Assembly: GCF_001598855.1 (NCBI RefSeq)
Contig: NZ_BCZS01000002.1
Location: forward strand, 124,001-188,000
Source of the DNA: Pluralibacter gergoviae ATCC 33028 = NBRC 105706
Lineage (GTDB): Bacteria > Pseudomonadota > Gammaproteobacteria > Enterobacterales > Enterobacteriaceae
Length of the DNA stretch: 64,000 bases
Direction of reading: 5' to 3'
The translations under genes and the position numbers were made by a program. Shown piece by piece: positions 42,330-52,000 of this stretch (positions within the stretch are counted from its first letter, which is position 1; each line of letters begins with the position of its first letter). Below the pieces are notes generated by a model. The model saw only the letters and a program-made list of their open reading frames with translations, was not told the DNA's origin and made no database searches.

Positions 42330-43395
42330 GGTTATTTTCCCTGAGTAAATTGCAATGGTTGCTGCTGTGAAACAGATGGATATCGGCCGGTGAGAAGCCG
42401 AGGACCAGCATGTCGCCCTTCTCCGGGGCGGCTCCGCGGTGGCGGCGCGTATAGCGCAGCGGCCCGACGGGCGTGCTGACGTGGATAAGGTAGTCGGCCC
42501 CCAGCAGCTCGCGCTGCTCGACCCAGGCGGGCAGGGTGAGCATATCGGGCGCCGGGGCGTCGCTGACGTGCTCCGGGCGGATGCCCAGCCACGCCTGCTG
42601 CTCGCCGCGCCAGGCGGGCGGCAGCGGGTAGCGCTGCTCGCTGATTTCGACTTCGCCATTGCGGCAGGGCACCGTCAGCAGGTTCATCGCCGGCGAGCCG
42701 ATAAAGCCCGCCACGAACAGGTTTGCCGGGCTGTTGTAGAGTTCTTCCGGCGTGCCGACCTGCTGCACCCGACCGCCGTTCATTACCACGATGCGGTCCG
42801 CCATCGACATCGCCTCGGTCTGATCGTGGGTAACGTAGACAGTGCTGATCTTCAGCTGCTGGTGCAGGGCCATGATGCTGTCGCGCACGTCGCTGCGCAG
42901 GCGGGCGTCGAGATTGGAGAGCGGTTCGTCCATCAGGAACAGCCGCGGATTGCGCACGATGGCCCGCGCCATCGCCACCCGCTGGCGCTGGCCGCCGGAG
43001 AGCTTCCCGGGCCTGCGGTCCAGAAGCTCCTCCAGCTCCAGCATCTGCGCCACCTGCTGCAGGCGCGGCTCCCGGGTCGCCTTCTCCTCGCGGCGGATCT
43101 TCATCCCGAAGGTGATGTTGTCCCGCACGGACAGGTGCGGAAACAGGGCGTAGTTCTGGAAGATCATCGCGAAGTTGCGCTCCCGGGGCGACAGGGCGGT
43201 GATGTTCTCGTCGCGCAGCCAGATGTCGCCATCGCTGACGCTCTCCAGCCCGGCCAGCAGACGCAGCAGGGTGCTCTTGCCGCAGCCGGAGGGGCCGACC
43301 AGCACCACGAACTCGCCGTCGTGGATAGTCAGCGACAGCGCGCTGAGCGCCGCCTTGCCGTCAAACTGCTTGCTGACGTTGTCGATTTTCAGCAC
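42322..43395 (-). CDS. ABC transporter ATPase, UgpC/MalK-like
   Basis: 357 residues, GTG start. Walker [17 protein letters not shown] (about 37), signature [15 protein letters not shown] (about 135), Walker [18 protein letters not shown] (about 154), followed by a C-terminal regulatory OB domain (about 240-357), as in UgpC (356 residues). Starts 7 bases inside the end of gpdQ and ends 8 bases inside the binding-protein gene, so it is translationally coupled both ways. Energises uptake of the presumed glycerophosphodiesters. Confidence 0.9.
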   Translation of the reverse strand: MLKIDNVSKQFDGKAALSALSLTIHDGEFVVLVGPSGCGKSTLLRLLAGLESVSDGDIWLRDENITALSPRERNFAMIFQNYALFPHLSVRDNITFGMKIRREEKATREPRLQQVAQMLELEELLDRRPGKLSGGQRQRVAMARAIVRNPRLFLMDEPLSNLDARLRSDVRDSIMALHQQLKISTVYVTHDQTEAMSMADRIVVMNGGRVQQVGTPEELYNSPANLFVAGFIGSPAMNLLTVPCRNGEVEISEQRYPLPPAWRGEQQAWLGIRPEHVSDAPAPDMLTLPAWVEQRELLGADYLIHVSTPVGPLRYTRRHRGAAPEKGDMLVLGFSPADIHLFHSSNHCNLLRENNHA

Positions 43396-44219
43396 GGACG
43401 GTCCTCCAGCGGGCAGCTGATGGCCGCATCGTACAGCCACGGCCCGGCGTAGTGCGCCAGCGAGTGCTGGTAGCTGACCCACTGGTCGCCGACCTGGCGG
43501 TGCATCACGCAGGCCGGGGGCGACATATCGTAGTAAGGGCGGCGATCTTCGTGGCAGTACGGCACCTGGTGGACGGTGCCCGGCACCGTGGCGATGGTCA
43601 GCTGGCGGTACTGGGTGAAGGCCAGGCCGTGGTTGTGGCCACAGAACACCCGCACCAGCGCCGGAAAGCGGTCCGCCAGCGCCAGCAGCAGGTGGCCGTT
43701 CTCGCAGGCGATGGGATCCATCTGCGCGTGGCCCAGCGGCAGCGGCGGATGGTGCATAAAAATCGCCGTCGGGCGGCCGTCGGCGCGCACCAGCTCGGCC
43801 TCCAGCCACTCCAGCGTCTGCGGCGTTAAAAAGCCCTTCGACTCCCCGGCGAGGCTGGAGTCGATAAACAGCAGCCGGGTGGCGAAGTCGTCGATGGCGT
43901 AGCGCATATTCTGCGCATCGCGCCCCAGCTGCGGGCAGAGCGGCGACAGCGCCTCCAGAAAGTGCGCCTTATCGTCGTGGTTGCCGGGAATGAGCAGCAG
44001 CGGGTAGTTCAGCCCGCCCAGCACCCGGCGGGCCACCTGATACTCCTGCGGGCGGCCGCAGTTGACGATATCGCCGCTGACCACCACCGCGTCCGGGCGC
44101 TCGCGCAGGGCGTTAAGCTGCGACACCGCGTCCGCGTTGGCGGCGTTGACGTCGATAAAGCCGTACAGCTTCTCGCCGGCGCTTCGGAAGTGGGTATCGG
44201 ATATCTGGGCTAACAGCAT
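43389..44219 (-). CDS. gpdQ: GpdQ, binuclear metal glycerophosphodiesterase
   Basis: 276 residues. It hydrolyses the 3'-5' phosphodiester bond of glycerophosphodiesters such as glycerophosphoethanolamine, and in related enzymes some phosphotriesters, with two metals (Fe/Zn/Co/Mn). All known metal residues of the Klebsiella aerogenes GpdQ are present at the same numbers: Asp8, His10, Asp50, Asn80 (PGNHD), with the distal histidines in IFMHHPP and FCGHNH. It sits in the middle of an ABC transporter operon, which puts uptake and hydrolysis of the same substrate in one transcript. Confidence 0.93.
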   Translation of the reverse strand: MLLAQISDTHFRSAGEKLYGFIDVNAANADAVSQLNALRERPDAVVVSGDIVNCGRPQEYQVARRVLGGLNYPLLLIPGNHDDKAHFLEALSPLCPQLGRDAQNMRYAIDDFATRLLFIDSSLAGESKGFLTPQTLEWLEAELVRADGRPTAIFMHHPPLPLGHAQMDPIACENGHLLLALADRFPALVRVFCGHNHGLAFTQYRQLTIATVPGTVHQVPYCHEDRRPYYDMSPPACVMHRQVGDQWVSYQHSLAHYAGPWLYDAAISCPLEDRPC

Positions 44220-44229
44220 GACAAACTCC

Positions 44230-45117
44230 TTATTTAATACCGGAGAAGCCGAAGCTTCTGAGGAACTGTTTCTGGAAGGTGATAAAGGCCACCATCAGCG
44301 GCAGGCAGACCATCAGCGTACCGGCGCAGATAACCCCCCACTGGCCGCCGGACTCCGCGCCCAGCGCGAAGGAGACGAGGCCCACGGTCAGCACCTGCTT
44401 ATCGGGATCGTTAAGCATCATCAGCGGCCACAGGTACTCGTTCCAGTGATAGGTAATGCTTACCGTGGCGAAGGCCAGCACCGACGGCCAGCACATCGGC
44501 AGCAGCACCCGCCACAGCACCTGCCACCAGCGGCAGCCCTCCATCAGCGCCGCCTCTTCCAGCTCCTTCGGCACCGCGAGGAACGCCTGGCGCATCAGGA
44601 ACACGCCGAAGGCGGAGGTGAAGTAGGGCATCATCACCCCGGTCAGGGTATTGAGCAGGCCGAGACTCTTCAGCGTCATCATGTTCGGCACCATCATCAC
44701 TACCGGCATGATCATCAGCTGCACCAGAAACAGCATGAACAGCGTCTGCTTACCGCGAAACTCGTGGCAGGCGAAGACGTAGCCCGCGGTGGTGATGGTC
44801 AGCAGCTGCACGGCAAAGGTGCCGAAGGCAAAAATCACGGTGTTGGCGTACAGGCTCAGCCAGTCGGCGCTCTGCCACGCCTCGCGGAAGTTATCCAGCG
44901 TCAGCGGCAGGCGCGGCAGCACCGACGCCATATCGGCCGAGAAGGTGCCGGCGCTGAACGCCGACGACAGCATCCACAGAAACGGGCTCACCCACAGCAG
45001 CGCCAGGCAGACCATCAGCGCCGCGAGGGTGAACGACTTCGCATAGCGCAGACGCAGCCACAGCGGACGCGGCGCCGCCTGCGCCCGGTAGACAACGGGA
45101 GTAACTTCAGCGCTCAT
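44230..45117 (-). CDS. ABC transporter permease, UgpE-like
   Basis: 295 residues with six membrane helices. The EAA loop that contacts the ATPase is present as [20 protein letters not shown] (about residue 192). Carbohydrate ABC transporter permease family 2 (MalG/UgpE type). The start overlaps the stop of the upstream permease by 11 bases; gpdQ follows after 10 bases. It forms the inner-membrane channel together with the upstream permease. Confidence 0.9.
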   Translation of the reverse strand: MSAEVTPVVYRAQAAPRPLWLRLRYAKSFTLAALMVCLALLWVSPFLWMLSSAFSAGTFSADMASVLPRLPLTLDNFREAWQSADWLSLYANTVIFAFGTFAVQLLTITTAGYVFACHEFRGKQTLFMLFLVQLMIMPVVMMVPNMMTLKSLGLLNTLTGVMMPYFTSAFGVFLMRQAFLAVPKELEEAALMEGCRWWQVLWRVLLPMCWPSVLAFATVSITYHWNEYLWPLMMLNDPDKQVLTVGLVSFALGAESGGQWGVICAGTLMVCLPLMVAFITFQKQFLRSFGFSGIK

Positions 45118-45988
45118 AGTGGGCTCCGCGCTCCAGCAGCTTCAGGTTGAGGAATGAGAAGGCGAACAGCCCGGCCAGCGTCAGGAACGTCGCCGCCGAC
45201 GCCTTGCCAAGATCGTGGGTCTCCCACGCCAGGTTCTGGATGTAGTACAGCAGTACGCTGGTGGCGTTATCCGGCCCGCCGTGGGTCATCACCGCCACGT
45301 GGTCAATCTGGGTAATCGAATAGATAAGCGCCGTGGTCACCACGAAGCTCAGGGTCGGGCGCAGCAGCGGCAGCGTCACCTTAAAGAAGATCTGCGTACT
45401 GCTCGCCCCCTCCATCATCGCCGCCTCCCGCGCCGATGCCGGAATGCCCTGCAGCCCGGCGAGAAAGAACAGCATGTAGTAGCCGGCGAACTTCCACACC
45501 CCGATCAGAGCCAGGGCGTACAGCGCGCTGCTGCGATCCCCCAGCCAGTTATTGTTCAGCGGCCCGAACAGCTTCGCCAGGTAGTAGTCCAGCATCCCCA
45601 TCCCCGGCATAAAAATGAACAGCCATATCGCCGCCGCGCTCACCATCGGCACAATCATCGGAAAGAAGAACGCCGTGCGCAGCCAGCGGTTGATCCGGTG
45701 GTTCTCCCACAGCGCTACCGCCAGCAGCAGCGCCAGCGCCACGCCGGGCACCACCGTCAGCAGCAGATAGATAAGGTTGTTGACCAGCGACTGCCAGAAT
45801 GCCCCGTCGGCAAACAGCCGCAGGAAGTTCTCCGCCCCGACAAACGGCGCATCCCCGCCCGCCGCCATGCGGGTATCGAACAGGCTGTCGTAGACCGAGC
45901 GCGCCAGCGGAAAATAGGTAAACAGCGCCAGAAACAGCAGCGACGGAGAGAGGATGAGCCAGGGAAGCAGGCGATTTTTTGTCATCAT
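45107..45988 (-). CDS. ABC transporter permease, UgpA-like
   Basis: 293 residues with six membrane helices and the EAA loop AREAAMMEGASSTQIFFKVT (about 186). MalF/UgpA-type permease without the long periplasmic loop of MalF. It is the first gene of the five-gene operon permease-permease-gpdQ-ATPase-binding protein. A PhoB-type box lies 63 bases upstream (46051-46079). Confidence 0.9.
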   Translation of the reverse strand: MMTKNRLLPWLILSPSLLFLALFTYFPLARSVYDSLFDTRMAAGGDAPFVGAENFLRLFADGAFWQSLVNNLIYLLLTVVPGVALALLLAVALWENHRINRWLRTAFFFPMIVPMVSAAAIWLFIFMPGMGMLDYYLAKLFGPLNNNWLGDRSSALYALALIGVWKFAGYYMLFFLAGLQGIPASAREAAMMEGASSTQIFFKVTLPLLRPTLSFVVTTALIYSITQIDHVAVMTHGGPDNATSVLLYYIQNLAWETHDLGKASAATFLTLAGLFAFSFLNLKLLERGAHYER

Positions 45989-46050
45989 CGGTGAAGGCCG
46001 TTGTAACGTTTCGATGGCGTGGCAGTGTGGGGACGGCGGGTTGCGATAGC

Positions 46051-46079
46051 GTGACGGCCGGGTGACGGTTTTATGAACG
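46051..46079 (-). promoter_or_regulatory. Candidate Pho box (PhoB binding site)
   Basis: On the minus strand three heptamers repeat every 11 bases: CGTTCAT, CCGTCAC and CCGTCAC, each separated by 4 bases. This is the direct-repeat architecture of PhoB sites (consensus CTGTCAT-N4-CTGTCAT). A -10-like CTATCG begins about 12 bases after the first two repeats. It stands before an operon whose E. coli relative, ugp, belongs to the Pho regulon. Seen by eye; strong periodicity, moderate match. Confidence 0.7.
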
Positions 46080-46159
46080 GTTGGCGGGAGAGGTCGCGGC
46101 GGCCGCTTGCATGGCGGGCCGGGACAGGTATAATCGCAGGCGTTTACATTCCCTTCCGT

Positions 46160-46244
46160 GCCGGAGTGGCGAAATCGGTAGACGCAGTTGATTCAAAATC
46201 AACCGTAGAAATACGTGCCGGTTCGAGTCCGGCCTTCGGCACCA
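46160..46244 (+). tRNA. leuX: tRNA-Leu (CAA)
   Basis: 85 nt with CCA encoded. Acceptor arm GCCGGAG/CTTCGGC contains one G-U pair (A-U in E. coli leuX). Anticodon CAA at 46194-46196 in the loop of TTGATTCAAAATCAA, and a class II long variable arm. It reads UUG codons. leuX is a well-known integration site for genomic islands, and an integrase gene starts 200 bases downstream in the same direction. Confidence 0.98.
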
Positions 46245-46258
46245 GTGGGACATGAAGG

Positions 46259-46281
46259 AGACGCGGAAGGCGTCTTTTTTT
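46259..46281 (+). terminator. leuX terminator
   Basis: AGACGC (46259-46264) and GCGTCT (46270-46275) stem followed by seven T, just after the tRNA 3' end. If the island entered at the tRNA, this terminator may have come from the element itself. Confidence 0.85.
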
Positions 46282-46443
46282 GTGTCTGAAATCCGCGCCA
46301 CACAAGGCTTTTCGCGATTTTCCTTTCAACAGAAGTCAATCTGACTCAACCCACATCAAGTCTCTTGTGAGTATAGAACCGAGTATATATGCTGGTTCGA
46401 TAATGGTTGTATACTCACAGCGGCACATGGAAGGAGAACTTTT

Positions 46444-47700
46444 ATGGCTCTAACAGATATCAAAGTGCGTTCTGCAAAACCGCAGGAAAAGGAATACACC
46501 CTTGTCGATGGGGATGGCATGTTTTTGCTTATTCACCCTAACGGCTCAAAATACTGGCGGTTCCGCTTTCGTTTTGGTGGTAAGCAGCACCTGATGGCAT
46601 TTGGGGTTTATCCTGAAACGTCACTGGCAGATGCTCGTCAAAAAAGGGAAGAGGCCAGAAAGCTTGTTGCTGCAGGCATCGATCCCCGTGAACACAAACG
46701 TGCAGTGAAAGAAGAGCAGACGAAAGAGGCTATTACCTTTGAGTCAGTTGCCAGAGAGTGGCACGCAGCAAATAAAAAATGGACAGAAGAACATAGCCGA
46801 CGGGTGCTGAAGAGCTTGGAAGATAATTTGTTCCCAGCAATTGGGAAGCGGAGTATTGATAGTTTTAGTACGCGCGATCTCCTTGTCCCTATCAAAGTAG
46901 TTGAGGCTACAGGGCGTCTTGAAGTGGCTTCGCGTCTTCAGCAGCGTACCAATGCGATTATGCGTTATGCAGTGCAAAGCGGTTTGATCGATTACAATCC
47001 TGCTCAGGAGATGGCTGGGGCAGTTGCTTCAAGTAATCGTGTCCATCGACCAGCACTTGAACTGAAACGCTTACCTGAACTACTCCAGCGAATTGATAGC
47101 TACTCCGGACGACCTTTAACCCGTCTGGCTGTTGAGCTCACGTTATTAATCTTTATTCGTTCCAGTGAGTTGCGCTTTGCCCGTTGGCCCGAGATCGATT
47201 TTGAAAGGGCAATGTGGACAATCCCAGCAGAACGAGAAGCTATAGAAGGTGTTAAGCATTCGCAACGAGGTTCTAAAATGCGTACACCTCACTTAGTACC
47301 GCTGTCTCGCCAGGCATTAGAAATTCTGAAACAGGTTCACAAGTTTAGTGGCGAGCGTGATTTTGTTTTCGTTGGCGATCATAACCCTCGTAAACCGATG
47401 AGTGAAAACACGGTGAATAAGGCGCTGCGTGTTATGGGGTATGACACTAAGGTGGAGGTTTGTGGGCATGGCTTCAGGACTATGGCATGTAGTTCGCTGA
47501 TTGAGTCAGGGCTGTGGTCAAGGGATGCTGTAGAGCGGCAAATGAGCCATATGGAACGTAACTTAGTACGTGCGGCTTACATTCACAAGGCCGAGCACTT
47601 AGATGAGCGCCGATTGATGTTGCAGTGGTGGGCGGATTATTTGGATGTGAATCGGGAGAAGGGGATTAGTCTATTTGATTTTGCTAAAGTAAAGACATAG
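46444..47700 (+). CDS. P4-type tyrosine integrase
   Basis: 418 residues. N-terminal DUF4102/arm-binding domain (ALTDIKVRSAKPQEKEYTLVD, residues 1-85), core-binding domain (about 95-190), catalytic domain with Arg239 (IRSSELRFARW), HGFR with His342/Arg345, His369 and the nucleophile Tyr379 (AAYIHKA). All catalytic residues are present, so it looks functional. It closely resembles integrases of islands inserted in tRNA genes and lies next to leuX in the same direction. GGAG precedes the start. Codon use is more AT-rich than the core, the first sign of foreign DNA. Confidence 0.95.
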   Translation: MALTDIKVRSAKPQEKEYTLVDGDGMFLLIHPNGSKYWRFRFRFGGKQHLMAFGVYPETSLADARQKREEARKLVAAGIDPREHKRAVKEEQTKEAITFESVAREWHAANKKWTEEHSRRVLKSLEDNLFPAIGKRSIDSFSTRDLLVPIKVVEATGRLEVASRLQQRTNAIMRYAVQSGLIDYNPAQEMAGAVASSNRVHRPALELKRLPELLQRIDSYSGRPLTRLAVELTLLIFIRSSELRFARWPEIDFERAMWTIPAEREAIEGVKHSQRGSKMRTPHLVPLSRQALEILKQVHKFSGERDFVFVGDHNPRKPMSENTVNKALRVMGYDTKVEVCGHGFRTMACSSLIESGLWSRDAVERQMSHMERNLVRAAYIHKAEHLDERRLMLQWWADYLDVNREKGISLFDFAKVKT

Positions 47701-47897
47701 TATTTTTATTAATTAACATATTGAAAAATAGTATGTTTATGTTATTGGTGCCATTATTCAATGGCTAACTTACACCGCACTTATTTGTGAAACGAAATTG
47801 AATGCTTCTTCATCGTCGACTAGTGTGTATCACCTACTGCTAGTAGAATATCTTGGTATGAGGTAGCATAGATAAAATTTTAAGGAAGAGCAGAGTC

Positions 47898-49022
47898 ATG
47901 GCCCTTGCATACCGTAAAGAAAATGCGCTGAATGCTATTTGCCCATATTTTACTATGTTTCCGTTGGAATATCCTAATAAAATAATAAAGAAATACAAAA
48001 AACAACGCCCGGTGGTTTTAGATCCGTTTTGCGGGAGAGGTACAACGCTTTTTTCAGCTCGTACATTTGGAGTTTCTGCATGGGGGATTGATTCATCACC
48101 CGTTGCAGTAGCTGTTGCAAGAGCGAAACTTGCTAGTTGTGATCCCATGTCACCTATTGAGCTTGCAGAAAATATTCTTTCTAAAGTTGATCCAAATAAA
48201 ATACCTAATACTCCATTTTTTAGGGTTGCATATCATTCTGATACTCTAAGAGATATTTGCGCATTAAGAGAAGGACTATCTAAATTACCATTAGATACAG
48301 ACAGTTCCGTTATACTTAGAGCTGCAATATTAGGGGCATTGCATGGCCCTCTTGCAAGAAATATAGATAATATGAGTTATTTTTCAAATCAAATGCCTCG
48401 AACTTATGCTTCTAAACCAGATTATGCTGTAAGGTTTTGGAGTGAGCGAGGAATGAGTCCACCTAAAGTCGATGTTTTGCGAGTCCTTCGTCGTAAAATT
48501 GAACGTCTTGTCGGTCTTTCAAGCGGGATTCCGGACACATTTAAACAAGTGATCCAAGGAGACTCAAGGTCTGCTGATGTTTTTCAGTCTTTGAATATGC
48601 GTCCTTCACTTATAATTACCTCTCCTCCTTATTATGGTATGAAGACCTATGTACAAGATCAGTGGCTAAGGAATTGGTTTTTAGGTGGTCCTGAATCCGT
48701 AGATTACAGTTCTGGATCACAATTAGATCATTCTGGTAAGGATACATTTTCAAAATCACTTGGTGAGGTTTGGCGTAACATTGCTAAATGTGCTTCTGAA
48801 AGTAATGATCTGCATATGTATGTTAGATTTGGAATTATTCCATCTGCATCAGTGAATGCTAAAGAGATATTTAGAAATTCACTAGAAGAATCGAACATTC
48901 TATGGCGATTGATATCTGTTCGGGCTGCTGATAGTGCTGAAGCAGGTAAGCGGCAAGCCCATCAAATGAGAACAGGATCTTCTGCCGCTATAGAATATGA
49001 CTTCCATGTCGAGCGAATTTAG
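47898..49022 (+). CDS. DNA methyltransferase (N4-cytosine/N6-adenine type)
   Basis: 374 residues. Motif I is DPFCGRGTT (42-50), followed by GIDSSPVAVAVARAKL (motif II/III region); the catalytic motif IV TSPPYYG is at 241-247. In most beta-class enzymes the SPPY motif precedes the DPFCGSGTT motif; here the order is reversed, with a helical insert between. Base target and recognition sequence cannot be read from sequence. It is AT-rich. The gene is convergent with a large nuclease-helicase gene, with stop codons 12 bases apart. A modification partner for that protein is the natural inference. AAGGAAG precedes the start at 47898. Confidence 0.85.
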   Translation: MALAYRKENALNAICPYFTMFPLEYPNKIIKKYKKQRPVVLDPFCGRGTTLFSARTFGVSAWGIDSSPVAVAVARAKLASCDPMSPIELAENILSKVDPNKIPNTPFFRVAYHSDTLRDICALREGLSKLPLDTDSSVILRAAILGALHGPLARNIDNMSYFSNQMPRTYASKPDYAVRFWSERGMSPPKVDVLRVLRRKIERLVGLSSGIPDTFKQVIQGDSRSADVFQSLNMRPSLIITSPPYYGMKTYVQDQWLRNWFLGGPESVDYSSGSQLDHSGKDTFSKSLGEVWRNIAKCASESNDLHMYVRFGIIPSASVNAKEIFRNSLEESNILWRLISVRAADSAEAGKRQAHQMRTGSSAAIEYDFHVERI

Positions 49023-49034
49023 CTCAGTCAATGT

Positions 49035-52000
49035 CTAAACATGATATCGCAATTTAGCATTCCTAACTTCTGAGCCATATTGAATCTGTGCAAGGATTTC
49101 TTGATTACAGAATTCATCAACATAGTCTTTTATTGCATGGGCTGTCTCAAGTGCTTTTTTATCTTGGGGCACATGCCCTGCAAGAGTCTGAGGCATAACT
49201 ACAATACACTTGGCCATTGCACGCGATATAGCAACATTTGTACGTTCTAGTTGCATTAAAAATGTCTCTTCACCGATGATGACATCTGCATCACCTACTC
49301 CAAATGTTACAATGATCGTATGTCTTTCACCACCTTGAAATTTTTCTACAGTATCCACTGCGCTATCAATAAGTTCTCCTTGATCTGCAGGAAAAATAGA
49401 TTTTAGCTCTCTTATTACCAGTGCTCGTTGGGCTCTATGTGGCGTCACTATACCAATGCATTTTTGCCAGAAGTGTTCGGCGGTCGGCGTATCATGAACA
49501 CATGCTTCCCTGCCGTTCAAGTTATTACTAACTGTCTGACTTAATATCCAAGTTAAAGCAGAAACAATCTTCGCTTCGAAAATGTTACTCTGAGATGATA
49601 GTTCATCTTCATGTAATAATGTTAATATCTTTTTGTTTTCATCTAGAATATCAGACCATAAAGTAGACCAGGGAAGGGTGCTAGGATAGTTTGATAGTGG
49701 TTTCGGATATTTAGACAAGAAATGAAGGCTTGTTTTCTCATTTGATGCTTTAAGAGTAGATCTGTAACCTATAGTTCTTGCATACGCAACAATATCTTCG
49801 GCAGAACGATAATTTTCTTCTAATGGACATGGCAATATTTTACTGCCAAAGGATCGTTCCATGAGATATTTTTGAATGCTGCTGACTAAATATTCAGATC
49901 CTTTTGGTGGTTCTAATGCTAATATTGGCGGCATCTGTAAATGATCACCCGCGATAATAACACGTGAGCTGTCTTTTATTGTAGCTAACGGAGAAATAGC
50001 TGTAGTAACTTGAACTTGGGAGCTTTCATCTATGATTAAAATGTCAAAAATAGGAGCTACGGAAGAACCATGCATCCATTCGGCAAGTTTATAAGCTTGC
50101 ATAGTAGATGTTGCGACTATTGTAGTAGATTTTGTATTCCTTAAACTTGCAATGCAATCAGCTGTTTCATTATTGCTATTTGAGAGTTTAAATGAAGATA
50201 CTTTTAAGTGTGTTGTGCAACATGAGATGTTTTTTGGGGAGTGAGATTGTGAATATCCTACGAATATCTCAGTGTTACACGATTTTTCCGCACTTAGTGA
50301 GTTAATTACCCTTTCTATAAGTTCTTCAACTGCTTTATATGTTGGACCTGTTACTAAGACTTTCAAGGGGGCGTTGGTATTCATAGCATGATAGACCATG
50401 CTATGAATACATGCTGCTAATGTTTGAGTTTTGCCCGTTCCAGGTGGTCCCCATATTAGCGTTAATCCTTTTTCTGAAGCATGTGATATAGCAGCCTTTT
50501 GGCTATCATTCAAACCAAATTTTGCTTTCGCATATGAGGCAATAGATTTAGCATCTGCTGTTGAAATTATTGAATTATTATAAAGGGTATCAGCTTCCCA
50601 TAATACGCGGGCAAGAGGAGTCACAACATCTTTACCAGATTTTGCAGGTTTAGCCCCCATTGCATGTGCAGCGTTAGTATCTGCAACAGCTATTGATGGA
50701 TTTCCAACTAAGCTTAAGATATTTTTTACTTTTTCATACCATTTAAATGATGATTGCCCTTTTGTTATAAAAACATCATTCATGAAATCTATAGGCGAAT
50801 TTGCGACAAGTAACTGAAAGAAATTAGTTTGCTTTCTATTAAATATTGATAGTACTGCCTTACGAGTGTTTCTATCGAATGAAATTAATGTTACGCTAAG
50901 TGATGACCATAAGGGAGTGGTCAACAATGCATCTTGAATTAAAGAATAGTTAATACCCTTATTTAAGATATCTAATGCACGTTGTAATGGAAAACCAGGG
51001 AATCCTTCTTTTCCAAGAATCAAAAAACCATCATTGTCATCAAGTTTAGCCTCTGTAGAACCAGTTAGTACATCGAATACATACTCGTTAGGTTGACCTG
51101 TTGGTTTTCCATTTGTAATTCTAATAGCATCGTAGTTTGCCTCTAATGTCTCGGCGTCAAGAGCGATTCTCTGATGTGACTCTAATTTTTTTGTCTGATA
51201 TTGTAATTCATCCCACCAAACCCATAGTTTGGAGTCAAAAGCAACATTTGTTGTACCTCTGGGGATAGAAAGAGAGAGTTTAGGAGCATTTGCCTTTAAA
51301 TGCCCGCTGAAGTCAAATCGTAATTTATCAACAATACTGTTTAACGCTTTACATTGTTTTTCTAAAGCGTTTGCAAATTCTTGAATAACAGTATTTCTTG
51401 GAGATATGACACTTCCTCTTTTTATTGTGGCCGCATTACTCCATATTTCATATATTCTTTCACGGGGTATACCATTAGTAAGAAACTCACGATAATAAGC
51501 ATCTTTTTGTACGACAGGAAAGTTCCCGAAGTAATAGTTTGCTGCTGTGTCAAATAAAGTGATGACATGAGGTGATGGAGAGAAAACAACTCTCTTAATA
51601 ATGTCATCAATGAATACTACACATGGGCTAACTGCTCCATCCGGTTTTTCTATAAGTTCATCCGCTGGGAATAACCATGCTAATGCTTTTGTTTTTCTAT
51701 CAGTTAGACCAAGTACGTGTGGTAGATGTCTCCCCATCGCATTACATAACTCCTCAAACTGACGTTTTTCCCAAAATGCAATTTGAGCTGTGAGGGGGGG
51801 TTTTCCGGCTTCTCGAATATATTTTTCGGATTGATCAATCATATCAGATAGTGTAGATAATAAACCTTCGAGAGCGTTCCATTCATCGTCTAAGTTTTTC
51901 TGATCCACAACAAACGATTTAGTTGGGAAGTATCGTGGACTTTGACCTTTTATATAAGCAGTTGTTTTTCCTGTAATTGATAATCCCGTTAATAATCCGG

